Positions 26,551 through 34,646 of a stretch of 64,000 bases of DNA are shown here, in pieces. The position numbers and the translations under genes were made by a program. Under the pieces are notes generated by a model, which was given only the letters and a program-made list of their open reading frames with translations, was not told the origin of the DNA and did not search any database. This DNA is from Niastella populi. Its GTDB lineage: Bacteria > Bacteroidota > Bacteroidia > Chitinophagales > Chitinophagaceae. The first letter of the stretch is position 1, and each line of letters begins with the position of its first letter. The DNA is taken from NCBI RefSeq assembly GCF_002078015.1, contig NZ_LWBP01000243.1, positions 124,001-188,000 of the forward strand, given 5' to 3'.

Positions 26551-28671
26551 CTAAGTTACCTTCTTAACAAACAGCCTAACCGAATTGCCTGCCAGCACCA
26601 CATCACTCAATCCCATTACCAACGCGCCAAAGGTGGGCGTAAGCAAACCGAATGCGGCTACCGGTATGGCAACTATATTGTAAATAAACGCCCAGAAGAG
26701 GTTTTGTTTAATGGTGAGGAAGGTATGACGGCCCAGCCCAAGCGCTAATGGCAGGTTCCTGATGCCGCTGTTCATCAGCACCACATCGGCCGTTTGTACG
26801 GCAATATGAGAAGCTTCACTCAGTGAAATGCCAATAGTGGCCTTTGCCAGCGCCGGCGCATCATTGATGCCATCGCCTACCATCGCCGTTGGGCCCTGCA
26901 GGGTGAGATCTTCAATAACCGCCAGTTTTTCCTCGGGCTTTTTCTCGGCAATTACTTCATCGATACCCAGCAGGTTGGCGAGCTGGCGGCATTTGTTCAG
27001 CCGGTCGCCGCTTAGCAAAATAGTGCGGATACCCCGGTGCCGCAGGTATTGAACAATGGAAATGGCTTCGGGGCGTATTTCGTCTTTTACATCTATCCAG
27101 CCCAGCAATTGCCCGTTCCTGGTGATATATACGTTATGCGAGTCTTCCGGAGTTAACGACATGGCGGTTTCGAACGAACCGGCAATATACTGATCGCCGG
27201 TTGCTGTGATGGCCATCATGCCAATGCCTTTTTTCTCTTCCACCTTTGTAAAGCGGATCGGGTCTTTTCGTTTCCAGCTAAGCGTTATACATTGGGCAAT
27301 AGGATGGTTCGAATACTTCTCCAGCGAAAATGCAATGTGTTTGAATTCTTCGGCAGAAAGATTATCGGCCACCACCTGGTAATTCGCCAGCTCGAACCGG
27401 CCGGTAGTAAGCGTTCCGGTTTTATCGAACACCACCTGTTTGATTGTCCTGAATAGTTCAAGGCTCCTGGCATTGCGGAACAGTACCCCGTTTTTGGCGG
27501 CGCGGCCCAAACCAACGGCAATGGCTGCCGGTGTGGCAAGACCCATGGCGCATGGACAGGCAATTACAAGGATAGCGATGCTGCGCATCAATGCAAGGGT
27601 AAAATCTTGCAGCACCAGATAGTTTATGATAAAGGCTACCACGGCAATGGCCAGTACTACGGGAACAAAGATGGCGCTGATCTTATCGGCCATTTGCTGT
27701 ACCGGCGGTTTTTCGCTTTGCGCCTGTTTTACGAGGTTGATGATATTTGAAAGCACCGAATCTTTTGCTTCGGCAGTGACCTGGGCTTTTATGATGCCGT
27801 CTGCAACAAGACTACCGCCAATGAGGGTATCCTTTGCTTGTTTGGTAATGGGCAAACTTTCACCGGTGATGATTGATTCGTTAACCGTAGCATCGCCGGT
27901 CAGAATCTTACAATCGGCAGGAACCTGTTCACCGCTTTTGATGAGTATAAGATCGCCGCTGCGAAGTTGGGTATTTTCTATGGGAAAGATGAGCTCCTGG
28001 TGGTTTTCATCAAAGGCGATCATATTGGCCATCACCTTTTGCGATCTGGCCAAACTGTTCAATGCCCGCTGGGTCGATTCTATTGAAGCATCTTCGAGAT
28101 AATTACCCAGGAATACCAGGGTAATTATTGATGCGGCGGTTTCGAAAAACAGATATTGAGGCCCCAGGTTCAACAGTGCACCCGTTAAACTGTATACAAA
28201 TGCCGCTGTGGCGCCAATGGCTACCAGCACATTCATATTGGGCATGCGGTTGCGAATGCTTTTGATGGCACTGCGGCCGAAGAAATCCATACCCACCATG
28301 TAAACAGGTAAACAAAGGCCCAGTTGTACCCAGGGATTCATAAGCCAGTGAATATGCACCCATCTATCGAACATGTGCAACATCAGCGGTAAGGTAAATA
28401 CCAGGCAGAAGAGAAAGCGTTGCTTATGGTTCCTAAATAACCTTTTGCTCTTTTGAGGTGCGGCCGGCCCATCGCCCTGCACGCTATAACCAAGCGATTC
28501 AATGCCTTTGAGGATCTGCTGCTCGTTTTTGCCATTGATATCGAAACTCACTTCACCCCCTATCAGGTTTACCTTCACATTGGCCAGGCCTTCATTGTTG
28601 AGGTATTGCTGAACGGTCAGTGCACAATTCGAGCAGGTCATGCCATCTACTTTCCAATTCACTTTTTTCAT
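26551..28671 (-). CDS. copA: Copper-translocating P1B-type ATPase
   Basis: A heavy-metal P-type ATPase of about 706 residues that would export copper ions from the cytoplasm. It has one N-terminal HMA domain with GMTCSNC, the intramembrane CPC motif in IACPCAMGLATP, the phosphorylation site DKTGTLT, the SNHPIA His-Pro motif, and the hinge GDGINDAPAL; about eight membrane helices are visible. CPC with one CxxC domain points to Cu(I), though Ag(I) is possible. I use ATG at 28671 (MKKVNWKVDGMTC); ATG at 28677 is equally possible. No copper regulator or chaperone gene is adjacent. Confidence 0.85.
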   Translation of the reverse strand: MKKVNWKVDGMTCSNCALTVQQYLNNEGLANVKVNLIGGEVSFDINGKNEQQILKGIESLGYSVQGDGPAAPQKSKRLFRNHKQRFLFCLVFTLPLMLHMFDRWVHIHWLMNPWVQLGLCLPVYMVGMDFFGRSAIKSIRNRMPNMNVLVAIGATAAFVYSLTGALLNLGPQYLFFETAASIITLVFLGNYLEDASIESTQRALNSLARSQKVMANMIAFDENHQELIFPIENTQLRSGDLILIKSGEQVPADCKILTGDATVNESIITGESLPITKQAKDTLIGGSLVADGIIKAQVTAEAKDSVLSNIINLVKQAQSEKPPVQQMADKISAIFVPVVLAIAVVAFIINYLVLQDFTLALMRSIAILVIACPCAMGLATPAAIAVGLGRAAKNGVLFRNARSLELFRTIKQVVFDKTGTLTTGRFELANYQVVADNLSAEEFKHIAFSLEKYSNHPIAQCITLSWKRKDPIRFTKVEEKKGIGMMAITATGDQYIAGSFETAMSLTPEDSHNVYITRNGQLLGWIDVKDEIRPEAISIVQYLRHRGIRTILLSGDRLNKCRQLANLLGIDEVIAEKKPEEKLAVIEDLTLQGPTAMVGDGINDAPALAKATIGISLSEASHIAVQTADVVLMNSGIRNLPLALGLGRHTFLTIKQNLFWAFIYNIVAIPVAAFGLLTPTFGALVMGLSDVVLAGNSVRLFVKKVT

Positions 28672-28799
28672 ATCCATCCATGGGGTGTTGAGTGTTTGCA
28701 AATTTACCGCTCAACGGGTAAATGTGCGGGGCCTGAAAGCAATAATATGTACACTGGGTTGCAATTTTAACTTAAATCTGTCTTTCCACCTCATGGTCT

Positions 28800-28807
28800 T
28801 ATCTTTG
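28800..28807 (+). promoter_or_regulatory. -7 promoter element before tsaE
   Basis: TATCTTTG exactly matches TAnnTTTG and ends only seven bases before the ATG at 28815. The -33 position holds TCTG, a poor match. If used, the tsaE mRNA would be nearly leaderless. Confidence 0.45.
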
Positions 28808-28814
28808 TGGCCTT

Positions 28815-29222
28815 ATGCAATTGCAATGTACACTGGATACTATCCGGCAAACGGCACGCCGGTTTTGGGAACTTGTTGATGGGCGTAAGGTAATTGCTTT
28901 TTATGGCAATATGGGCGCAGGTAAAACAACGCTTATTCACGCCTTATGCGATGAAAAGGGAGTAACAAGTACGGTGGGAAGCCCCACTTTTTCCATTATT
29001 AATGAATATGCCTACCCGGGCGGCAGGCTGTTCCATATTGACCTGTACCGGTTGAAAGACGAGGAGGAAGCCGTACGGGCCGGGGTAGAGGACTGCCTGT
29101 ATTCGGGGGATATTTGCCTGGTTGAATGGCCGGGCCGGGCTGAAGGTATCTTTCCAGAGGATACCGCCAGGGTGGAGGTGCAGGTGGTAGACCAGGCTAC
29201 CCGCAGCATTTCCATCTTATAA
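28815..29222 (+). CDS. tsaE: tRNA threonylcarbamoyladenosine biosynthesis ATPase TsaE
   Basis: TsaE is the small ATPase that works with TsaB and TsaD to install threonylcarbamoyladenosine at position 37 of ANN-decoding tRNAs. The 135-residue protein has Walker A GNMGAGKTTLIHAL (about 32-45), GSPTFSIINEY, the HIDLYRL segment and LVEWPGRAEGIFP, all family hallmarks. Length is normal. It precedes the alanine dehydrogenase gene by 162 bp. Confidence 0.93.
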   Translation: MQLQCTLDTIRQTARRFWELVDGRKVIAFYGNMGAGKTTLIHALCDEKGVTSTVGSPTFSIINEYAYPGGRLFHIDLYRLKDEEEAVRAGVEDCLYSGDICLVEWPGRAEGIFPEDTARVEVQVVDQATRSISIL

Positions 29223-29384
29223 ATTTTTCTATTTGTAATAATTCCGGCCAACTTGTCGGCTTTTTTGGGGGTAAATTAACCAAAAAAGCTTTTGGCAGGG
29301 GTTTGTATAATTGACTTTCATTGCAATAGGTTAAAAGTTGTAACTTGTGGCCCCGATAATGGGGGTAAAATCATTTACTGCTAC

Positions 29385-30599
29385 ATGTCCCAGCAAAAGC
29401 CGATTATCAGCACTTCTTTTAGTTACGAAACACTTCAGGAAACTCTGGATATAAAGCCCAAAGGGGCACAGTTACATATTGGTATTCCAAAGGAGACCGC
29501 CTTCCAGGAAAACCGTATTGCGCTTACGCCTGAAGCGGTGGGTGTGCTGGTAAGCAACGGGCATAATGTAGTGATTGAACATAATGCCGGCGAGGCGGCG
29601 CATTTCCGCGACCGCGATTACAGCGAGGCCGGCGCCAGGATAGTTTACGACAAAGCAGCCGTATACAAGGCTCCCATACTGGTAAAAAGCGCTCCGGTGG
29701 TAGAGGATGATCTGCCACATCTGCAGTTCAACCAGGTGATCATTTCGCCTATTCATTTATCGGCCATGAAGGCCGAGTTCCTGCAGAAGATGATGGAGAA
29801 GCGCATTACCGCCATCTCGTTCGAAAATCTCAAAGACGATAGCGACAGTTTACCCATTGTACGAAGCATGAGTGAAATTGCCGGTAGTGCGGTGATGCTC
29901 ATCGCGGCGCAATACCTCAGTTCGGCCAACCATGGCAAGGGCGTATTGCTGGGTGGAATTTCGGGCATACCGCCAACCAAGGTCATTATCCTTGGCGCGG
30001 GTATCGTTGGCGAATTTGCCGCCCGCGCTGCATTGGCATTGGGCGCTTCCGTTAAAGTATTCGACAACAGCGTATACCGGTTGAAACGGTTGCAGAACAA
30101 TATCGGTCAGCGTATGTGGACCTCGGTAATGGAACCGCGCATTCTGGCCAAACAATTAAAGACCTGTGAGGTAGCCGTTGGCGCACTCGGTTCGCAAAGC
30201 GGCCGTACACCGGTGGTGGTTACCGAAGAGATGATCAGCAATATGCGACCCGGCAGTGTGATCATCGATGTTAGTATCGACCGCGGCGGTTGTTTTGAAA
30301 CTTCCGAGATCACCAGCCATGAACAACCGATCTTCATGAAGTACGGCGTCATTCACTATTGTGTTCCCAATATTCCATCAGGATTTGCACGCACCGCTTC
30401 GCAGGCAATCAGTAACGTATTGATGCCTTTGTTACTTGAAGCCGGTGAAGAAGGCGGTTTCGAAAACCTGGTATGGCATAAAGTACACCTGCGCAGTGGT
30501 ATTTATCTTTTCAAAGGCGCACTCACCAATTTTCATTTAAGTCAACGCTTCGATCTGAAATACACCGATCTAAACCTGCTGATAGCGAGCCAGCGTTAA
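29385..30599 (+). CDS. ald: Alanine dehydrogenase
   Basis: NAD-dependent enzyme that interconverts alanine and pyruvate plus ammonia. Of 404 residues, the N-terminal catalytic domain begins after a ~30-residue leader with LHIGIPKETAFQENRIALTPEAV, and the Rossmann domain has VIILGAGIVGEFAARAALALGASVKVFDN. VSIDRGGCFETS and HYCVPNIPSGFARTAS are typical of this family and of the related transhydrogenase alpha subunit; the single-chain length favours Ald. ATG at 29385 (MSQQKPIIS) is chosen; the upstream extension from 29292 looks non-coding. Confidence 0.9.
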   Translation: MSQQKPIISTSFSYETLQETLDIKPKGAQLHIGIPKETAFQENRIALTPEAVGVLVSNGHNVVIEHNAGEAAHFRDRDYSEAGARIVYDKAAVYKAPILVKSAPVVEDDLPHLQFNQVIISPIHLSAMKAEFLQKMMEKRITAISFENLKDDSDSLPIVRSMSEIAGSAVMLIAAQYLSSANHGKGVLLGGISGIPPTKVIILGAGIVGEFAARAALALGASVKVFDNSVYRLKRLQNNIGQRMWTSVMEPRILAKQLKTCEVAVGALGSQSGRTPVVVTEEMISNMRPGSVIIDVSIDRGGCFETSEITSHEQPIFMKYGVIHYCVPNIPSGFARTASQAISNVLMPLLLEAGEEGGFENLVWHKVHLRSGIYLFKGALTNFHLSQRFDLKYTDLNLLIASQR

Positions 30600-30743
30600 C
30601 AAAAAAGGTTGCATGGGTTGAAAAATATTTTTAATGATAATGCAACAATAATATTGTTTTATAAACGATAAAGCCCAGTTGGAACATGTTAAGTGTTATC
30701 TTAACACTAAATAGGATTTAATTCCGTTATAATGCGGTAGACA

Positions 30744-30774
30744 TTTGACTTTAACAAGTTTCCTATTATTTTTG
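30744..30774 (+). promoter_or_regulatory. Housekeeping promoter upstream of the first paralogue
   Basis: TTTG at 30744-30747 and TATTTTTG at 30767-30774 match the Bacteroidota -33/-7 consensus with 19 bases between. Transcription would start near 30781, giving a leader of about 115 bases that includes an inverted repeat and a sigma-54-like site. Confidence 0.6.
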
Positions 30775-30812
30775 TGTATTCCCCCAATTAACAATTGCCG
30801 CCTTTAATAAGA

Positions 30813-30858
30813 AGAAAACGTGGATTTTCGTAATAAAAGAACGTTTTTCACGTTTTCT
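30813..30858. repeat. Inverted repeat next to sigma-54-like site
   Basis: AGAAAACGTG at 30813-30822 and CACGTTTTCT at 30849-30858 are perfect inverted repeats 26 bases apart, ending one base before the -24 element. It may be an RNA hairpin from the upstream promoter or a protein-binding site. Confidence 0.6.
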
Positions 30859-30859
30859 A

Positions 30860-30875
30860 TGGCCCAAAAGTTGCT
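30860..30875 (+). promoter_or_regulatory. Sigma-54-type promoter before the first paralogue
   Basis: TGGCCC-N5-TTGCT has the GG-N10-GC spacing that is obligatory for RpoN-dependent promoters. The start of transcription would be about 11 bases before the ATG at 30897. A matching but weaker site stands at the same distance before the paralogue at 32402. Confidence 0.55.
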
Positions 30876-30896
30876 AATTGGATTCAAATACCTGTT

Positions 30897-32159
30897 ATGA
30901 AGACAAGGCCCTATTTTCTGATAGCACTCGCTATCCTGGTTTGTAAAATCCCTTCTTTTGCCCAATCCGTTCCTGCTATTTCAGGTTGGGACATGGATGA
31001 GAAAGGCGGCAGTTATATATTGAAGCCGATTACAAAAACAACTCCAACAGAATCAAAAGAATTCGTATATGAAATTATGCCCTTTGTAAAAAGTGAAGGG
31101 CAGTCGATAGAAGACTGGTTTAGCAGCGCTATTGATAAAGATGTAAAAGAATCTGGTTTTACATTACCACCAGCTTCTTCATCAAAGAAGAACATTACCA
31201 CCAACCAAACGATCATTTCATTTTCAACCGAGCTTACCGATAAAAAAGGCAAAGCATGGTATGTGACGTATGTTGCCTATCAGGCAGGAAACGGTGAAAA
31301 TCGTATGGCGCGTATTACAAGTTCACCCGATGTGAAATATTATGCCAATTATATGCGCCCTGTTGCCGATCATATCGGTCAGCTCGCAAAGGCAGATGCT
31401 TCCATGTCGTCTTCCGCCAGGAATACAAGGTCAAATAATCATTCAAGACAGGATGCAAGGTCTGGTAATAATACGAATGCCCAGGCTGAAAATTTACCAG
31501 AGAAAGGCCTGAAAACACAGGAGATCAACGGTATCCTGATCCACCTCGAGTATAACACAACTCCCGATGGTAAAATGGTACGTATTTACAAACCCTTCCT
31601 GGTATTGAACGATGGTTCTATTTACAGCGAACCGGTTGTTAGCCCCTATAGCCTCGATGTTGCCCAAAGCAAATTAAAGGAGCCTAAGAAATGGGGTACC
31701 TGGAAGCTGAAGAACAATACTTTCGCTGTTGAGTGGACCGCTACCGGTGAAACAGAAAAATGGTTCAAGAACTGGTTCTGGGCAACTCCTTCTCAAAGAG
31801 AAGAAAAACTCGACGGTGCGTACATAACGGTGAACGGTTTGGAAAATGAAGCCGTGAAAGGCGCCGATAAAGGATTTACTTCAAAATATATTGCTTTCAA
31901 TAATAATGGTCAGTTCACGCTGACGAACGGCCCAAGCAATAACCCTAACACGCCCATACCTGCTGCAGAGTTCAATAAAAGGAATGAAGCCGGTACGTAT
32001 ACCCTCAACGATTATTCAGTTGAGCTGCGATTCAATAACGGCACTGTTATTCGCCGCATTTTTTACTTCTACCTGCCTGGTAAAACCCATTTTGGCGTAG
32101 GCAACTCAGTATATGTGCCTAAACAATTTGGTGAGAACGCTACCGCCAGCGGCAATTAA
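30897..32159 (+). CDS. Secreted protein of unknown function, paralogue 1
   Basis: A 420-residue exported protein with a signal peptide ending at FAQS. Residues about 23-170 form an N-terminal domain (ISGWDMDEKGGSYILKP, then KSEGQSIEDWFSSAID), a low-complexity Ser/Asn/Arg linker follows (about 172-205), and a C-terminal domain starts KGLKTQEINGILIHLEY and includes GSIYSEPVVSPYSLDVAQSK, KKWGTWKL and a final YFYLPGKTHFGVGNSVYVPK. It is homologous to the next gene over the whole length except the linker. I do not recognise a named family. Likely periplasmic or surface-exposed. Confidence 0.7.
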   Translation: MKTRPYFLIALAILVCKIPSFAQSVPAISGWDMDEKGGSYILKPITKTTPTESKEFVYEIMPFVKSEGQSIEDWFSSAIDKDVKESGFTLPPASSSKKNITTNQTIISFSTELTDKKGKAWYVTYVAYQAGNGENRMARITSSPDVKYYANYMRPVADHIGQLAKADASMSSSARNTRSNNHSRQDARSGNNTNAQAENLPEKGLKTQEINGILIHLEYNTTPDGKMVRIYKPFLVLNDGSIYSEPVVSPYSLDVAQSKLKEPKKWGTWKLKNNTFAVEWTATGETEKWFKNWFWATPSQREEKLDGAYITVNGLENEAVKGADKGFTSKYIAFNNNGQFTLTNGPSNNPNTPIPAAEFNKRNEAGTYTLNDYSVELRFNNGTVIRRIFYFYLPGKTHFGVGNSVYVPKQFGENATASGN

Positions 32160-32282
32160 GATATTATCCCAACCCCGCATAAGCGGGGGAACTTTCTAAA
32201 ATACGGTTGACCGGCCAGGTTATCAGGAGCGAATAACCATCCTTTCCGGCGACCCTGCTTTACAATTATTTACAGGTGCATA

Positions 32283-32324
32283 CACATGTTTAAAACTTTT
32301 CTTCGGAAAAGTTTTAAACATGTG
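32283..32324. repeat. Perfect 19-bp hairpin with TTCG loop
   Basis: CACATGTTTAAAACTTTTC and its exact reverse complement flank a TTCG tetraloop. The stem is unusually long and perfect; a run of T does not follow directly, but a second hairpin with a T tract begins 10 bases later. It could be part of a double terminator after paralogue 1 or an RNA-stability element. Confidence 0.8.
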
Positions 32325-32334
32325 AGAAAGTTTT

Positions 32335-32362
32335 AGGCCGCATAAACGGCCTTTCTTTTTCT
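32335..32362 (+). terminator. Rho-independent terminator between the paralogues
   Basis: AGGCCG/CGGCCT with a six-base loop, followed by a TTTCTTTTTCT tract. It ends directly in front of the sigma-54-like promoter of the second paralogue, so the two genes are separately expressed. Confidence 0.7.
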
Positions 32363-32363
32363 A

Positions 32364-32379
32364 TGGCCCGAAAATTGAC
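32364..32379 (+). promoter_or_regulatory. Sigma-54-like promoter before the second paralogue
   Basis: TGGCCC-N5-TTGAC aligns with the site at 30860 and has the same distance to the start codon (38 versus 37 bases). The -12 element reads GA where GC is expected, so it is weaker. Confidence 0.45.
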
Positions 32380-32401
32380 CATTGCCTGTAAATAGCCTAC
32401 T

Positions 32402-33664
32402 ATGAAAAATGCGCTCCTGGTAATAGTCCTGATCGTGGGTTTGGGTATGCCTTCCGTACTGGCTCAATCGCCTGTTCAGCCAATGCTGGGCTGGAAGATG
32501 GAAGAATTCAGAGGACGCTATATATTTAGACCAACTGCTGTTTTCAGTGATGAAAATAAAGAATTCTCATATGAGGTAATGCCGCTTGAAAAGAGTGATG
32601 GAAAGACCTTCGATGAATGGTTTACCGGAACCATCGACAAAAATCTGCGCGGAGCGGGCTTTTCTCTCCCAAAACAAAAAGATAAAAAGAATATCAGTTA
32701 TAATACCCTCTCTTCTTATTCGGGTAAAGTGAGCGATAAGAGTGGCAAGGTGTGGTATGTTGCCTATATGGCCTACCGTACCAACAACCAGCAGTACAGG
32801 ATGGCGAAGTTGTTCAGCTCACCTGATATCACTTATTACACCAATTGTATGAAAACGGCCGCCATGCACTTTGGCAAACTGGCCAAACAGGAAGGTGCAT
32901 TTGAAACATCGGGTCTGGTTGAAGTTGCCAAAAACAACCCACCGCCACCCGCTATGCTTCCCCCGGTAATAGAAAAAACACCTGCTCCCCGTAACCCAAT
33001 TGCCAGTAATGATAATGTAACCACTCCCGTAAAAGGATTAAAACCTACCGAAATAAAAGGCATCATCATAAACCTTGAGCATAGTTATGGGGCCGGGGGA
33101 TCCGTTGTAAGCGAGTACATGCCCTATCTGTTACTGAACGATGGCTCTATTTACAGCAATCCGGTGGTTAGTCCGTACGAGTTCAACGTAGGGCTTTCAA
33201 AACAACGAGAACCCAAAAAATGGGGTACCTGGAAAATAAGCGGCGGCACCATTACGGTTAACTGGCCCGGCAGAAACAAATCGGAGAAATGGGAGAAGAA
33301 CTGGTTCTGGGCCCGTCCGGCAGCCGGAAATGAAAAGATCGAGGGCGCCTTCACCAGCATGATCGGCGCCGGTAACAGCGCAATAGGAGGTAACGTGGTT
33401 ACGGTGTCTTCAAAGAACATTCTTTTCAATACGCTGGGCCGATTTGCACTTACCGGTGTGGGTGTGGGCACCAATTATACCGATTATAGTATAGCCACTT
33501 CGGCTTATTCAAAAAAGGATGAGGCCGGTTCCTATAAACTGAACGGCTATTCCATCGAACTGCGGTTCAATAACGGAACCACCATGCGCCGCGCGTTTTA
33601 TTTCTATCCTAAAGACAAAGCGCATTTTGGGATAGGCAATCATGTGTATGTGCAGAAGAGGTGA
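32402..33664 (+). CDS. Secreted protein of unknown function, paralogue 2
   Basis: Also 420 residues with a signal peptide (VLAQS). It shares with its neighbour the opening GWKMEEFRGRYIFRP, the DEWFTGTIDKNLRGAGFSLP segment, the DGSIYSNPVVSPYEFNVGLSK motif, KKWGTWKI and the C-terminal YSIELRFNNGTTMRRAFYFYPK. The linker (about 185-220) is Pro/Ala-rich instead of Ser/Asn-rich. The pair arose by tandem duplication, and both the full length and the promoter layout have been kept, which suggests both are used. Function unknown. Confidence 0.7.
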   Translation: MKNALLVIVLIVGLGMPSVLAQSPVQPMLGWKMEEFRGRYIFRPTAVFSDENKEFSYEVMPLEKSDGKTFDEWFTGTIDKNLRGAGFSLPKQKDKKNISYNTLSSYSGKVSDKSGKVWYVAYMAYRTNNQQYRMAKLFSSPDITYYTNCMKTAAMHFGKLAKQEGAFETSGLVEVAKNNPPPPAMLPPVIEKTPAPRNPIASNDNVTTPVKGLKPTEIKGIIINLEHSYGAGGSVVSEYMPYLLLNDGSIYSNPVVSPYEFNVGLSKQREPKKWGTWKISGGTITVNWPGRNKSEKWEKNWFWARPAAGNEKIEGAFTSMIGAGNSAIGGNVVTVSSKNILFNTLGRFALTGVGVGTNYTDYSIATSAYSKKDEAGSYKLNGYSIELRFNNGTTMRRAFYFYPKDKAHFGIGNHVYVQKR

Positions 33665-33911
33665 GTTGAAAGGTTGATAGAGGTGATGGAGTTGATATTG
33701 ATGATAAAGGTAAAAGTAGAAGTAAGTTGACGGGTTAACGAGGTTTCCTATGTGCTACAGGTTTACTAATGGTTGAAATGTTGATAGAGGTGAAAGAGTT
33801 GATAAAGGGTTTATGTGCGGCAGGCTAATTATAATTAAATTAGTTGCCGGAAAAAAACGAGTCCCAAAGTCCGGTAAACCATTCCACGTTTGCCGTTTCA
33901 CGATTGCCGAT
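33665..33911. repeat. Intergenic GTTGA-type and CGTTTCACG-type repeats
   Basis: The gap after paralogue 2 is filled by degenerate units such as AGGTTGATAGAGGTGATGGAGTTGATA and GTTGACGGGTTAACGAGG, followed near 33880-33910 by ACGTTTGCCGTTTCACGATTGCCG, a fragment of the CGTGAAACG family. No gene is visible. Confidence 0.6.
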
Positions 33912-34646
33912 TTACGGCTGCTTCTTTTTATAATCCAGGATACTTATTACTTCGGTACAGAACTTATACTCCTGCTCATCATTGGAGCTTACAATAACCA
34001 GCCGTTTGTTACAATACGATTTCACGAGGTGGTGATATAATTCAATTCCAGCCGCATCGAGGTTGGTGCAGGGCTCATCGAGCAGAACGCAGGGAACATT
34101 GCTGAAAATAGCCTGTGCCAGCTTTACCCGCTGTTTCATTCCGCTTGAATAGAAACGGATCTGTTTATGGGTAGCGGTTTTTAAACCAATTTCATCGATG
34201 ATCTGCGGAATGCCGAAGCCGGGCATAAATGGTTTGAACTGGCTATGGAACTGCAGAAATTCCTGCAGGGTCATTTCTTCTATTAGTTCAAGATAGGGGG
34301 CAGCTATGGAAATATACCTGAAAGCCTGGTCAACATGAATTTCCTTGTCCGCCGAAGCCCTGGCGAAGGCGGATTGCTGATTATGAGCATCGGGAATAGA
34401 ACTTTCACGTTTCTCAGCCTGTCCCGATTCGTCGGGATTTGCCGTTTCACAATTGCCAATTGTATATTTCGCGCTTCCTTCACTCATGATCATGGCGCCG
34501 CCGATCACCTGTAATAAAGTAGATTTACCCGACCCGTTAGGACCGGTTATGGCATAGGCTATGCCTGCACTAAATTCCTGCTGAAAATTTCGGAAGATCC
34601 AGTCGCGGTTAAAACGTTTGCCGGCATTAATCAGCGATATCTTCAT
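33912..34646 (-). CDS. ABC transporter ATP-binding protein with in-frame repeat insertion
   Basis: A 244-residue ABC ATPase: Walker A TGPNGSGKST (about 34-43), signature FYSSGMKQRVKLAQAIFS, Walker B CVLLDEPCTNLD and the SSNDEQEYK switch region. It closes the lpx gene group and overlaps the end of lpxA by 20 bp. Between EGSAKYT and HVDQAFRYIS, some 40 residues (GNCETANPDESGQAEKR and QQSAFARASADKE among them) come from dispersed repeat DNA read in frame, at 34338-34460; the surrounding fold is intact, so the insert is probably a tolerated surface loop before the Q-loop region. The start used is ATG 34646 (MKISLINAGKRF). Substrate unknown; no permease gene is adjacent. Confidence 0.85.
   Translation of the reverse strand: MKISLINAGKRFNRDWIFRNFQQEFSAGIAYAITGPNGSGKSTLLQVIGGAMIMSEGSAKYTIGNCETANPDESGQAEKRESSIPDAHNQQSAFARASADKEIHVDQAFRYISIAAPYLELIEEMTLQEFLQFHSQFKPFMPGFGIPQIIDEIGLKTATHKQIRFYSSGMKQRVKLAQAIFSNVPCVLLDEPCTNLDAAGIELYHHLVKSYCNKRLVIVSSNDEQEYKFCTEVISILDYKKKQP
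34338..34460. repeat. Dispersed repeat inserted in the ABC ATPase gene
   Basis: This stretch carries CGTTTCACG-family DNA in frame in the gene on the minus strand. Positions 34403-34450 are identical in inverse orientation to 25927-25974. The part at about 34350-34376 is an inverted repeat (TCCGCCGAAGCC...GGCGAAGGCGGA) that codes for SAFARASADK on the minus strand. No stop codon interrupts the gene. Confidence 0.85.

Noticed and set aside
26332-26748. 138-residue plus-strand frame upstream of the copper ATPase
   Set aside because: It overlaps both the four-helix pseudogene start and the 3' end of the ATPase gene in antisense and crosses dispersed repeats.
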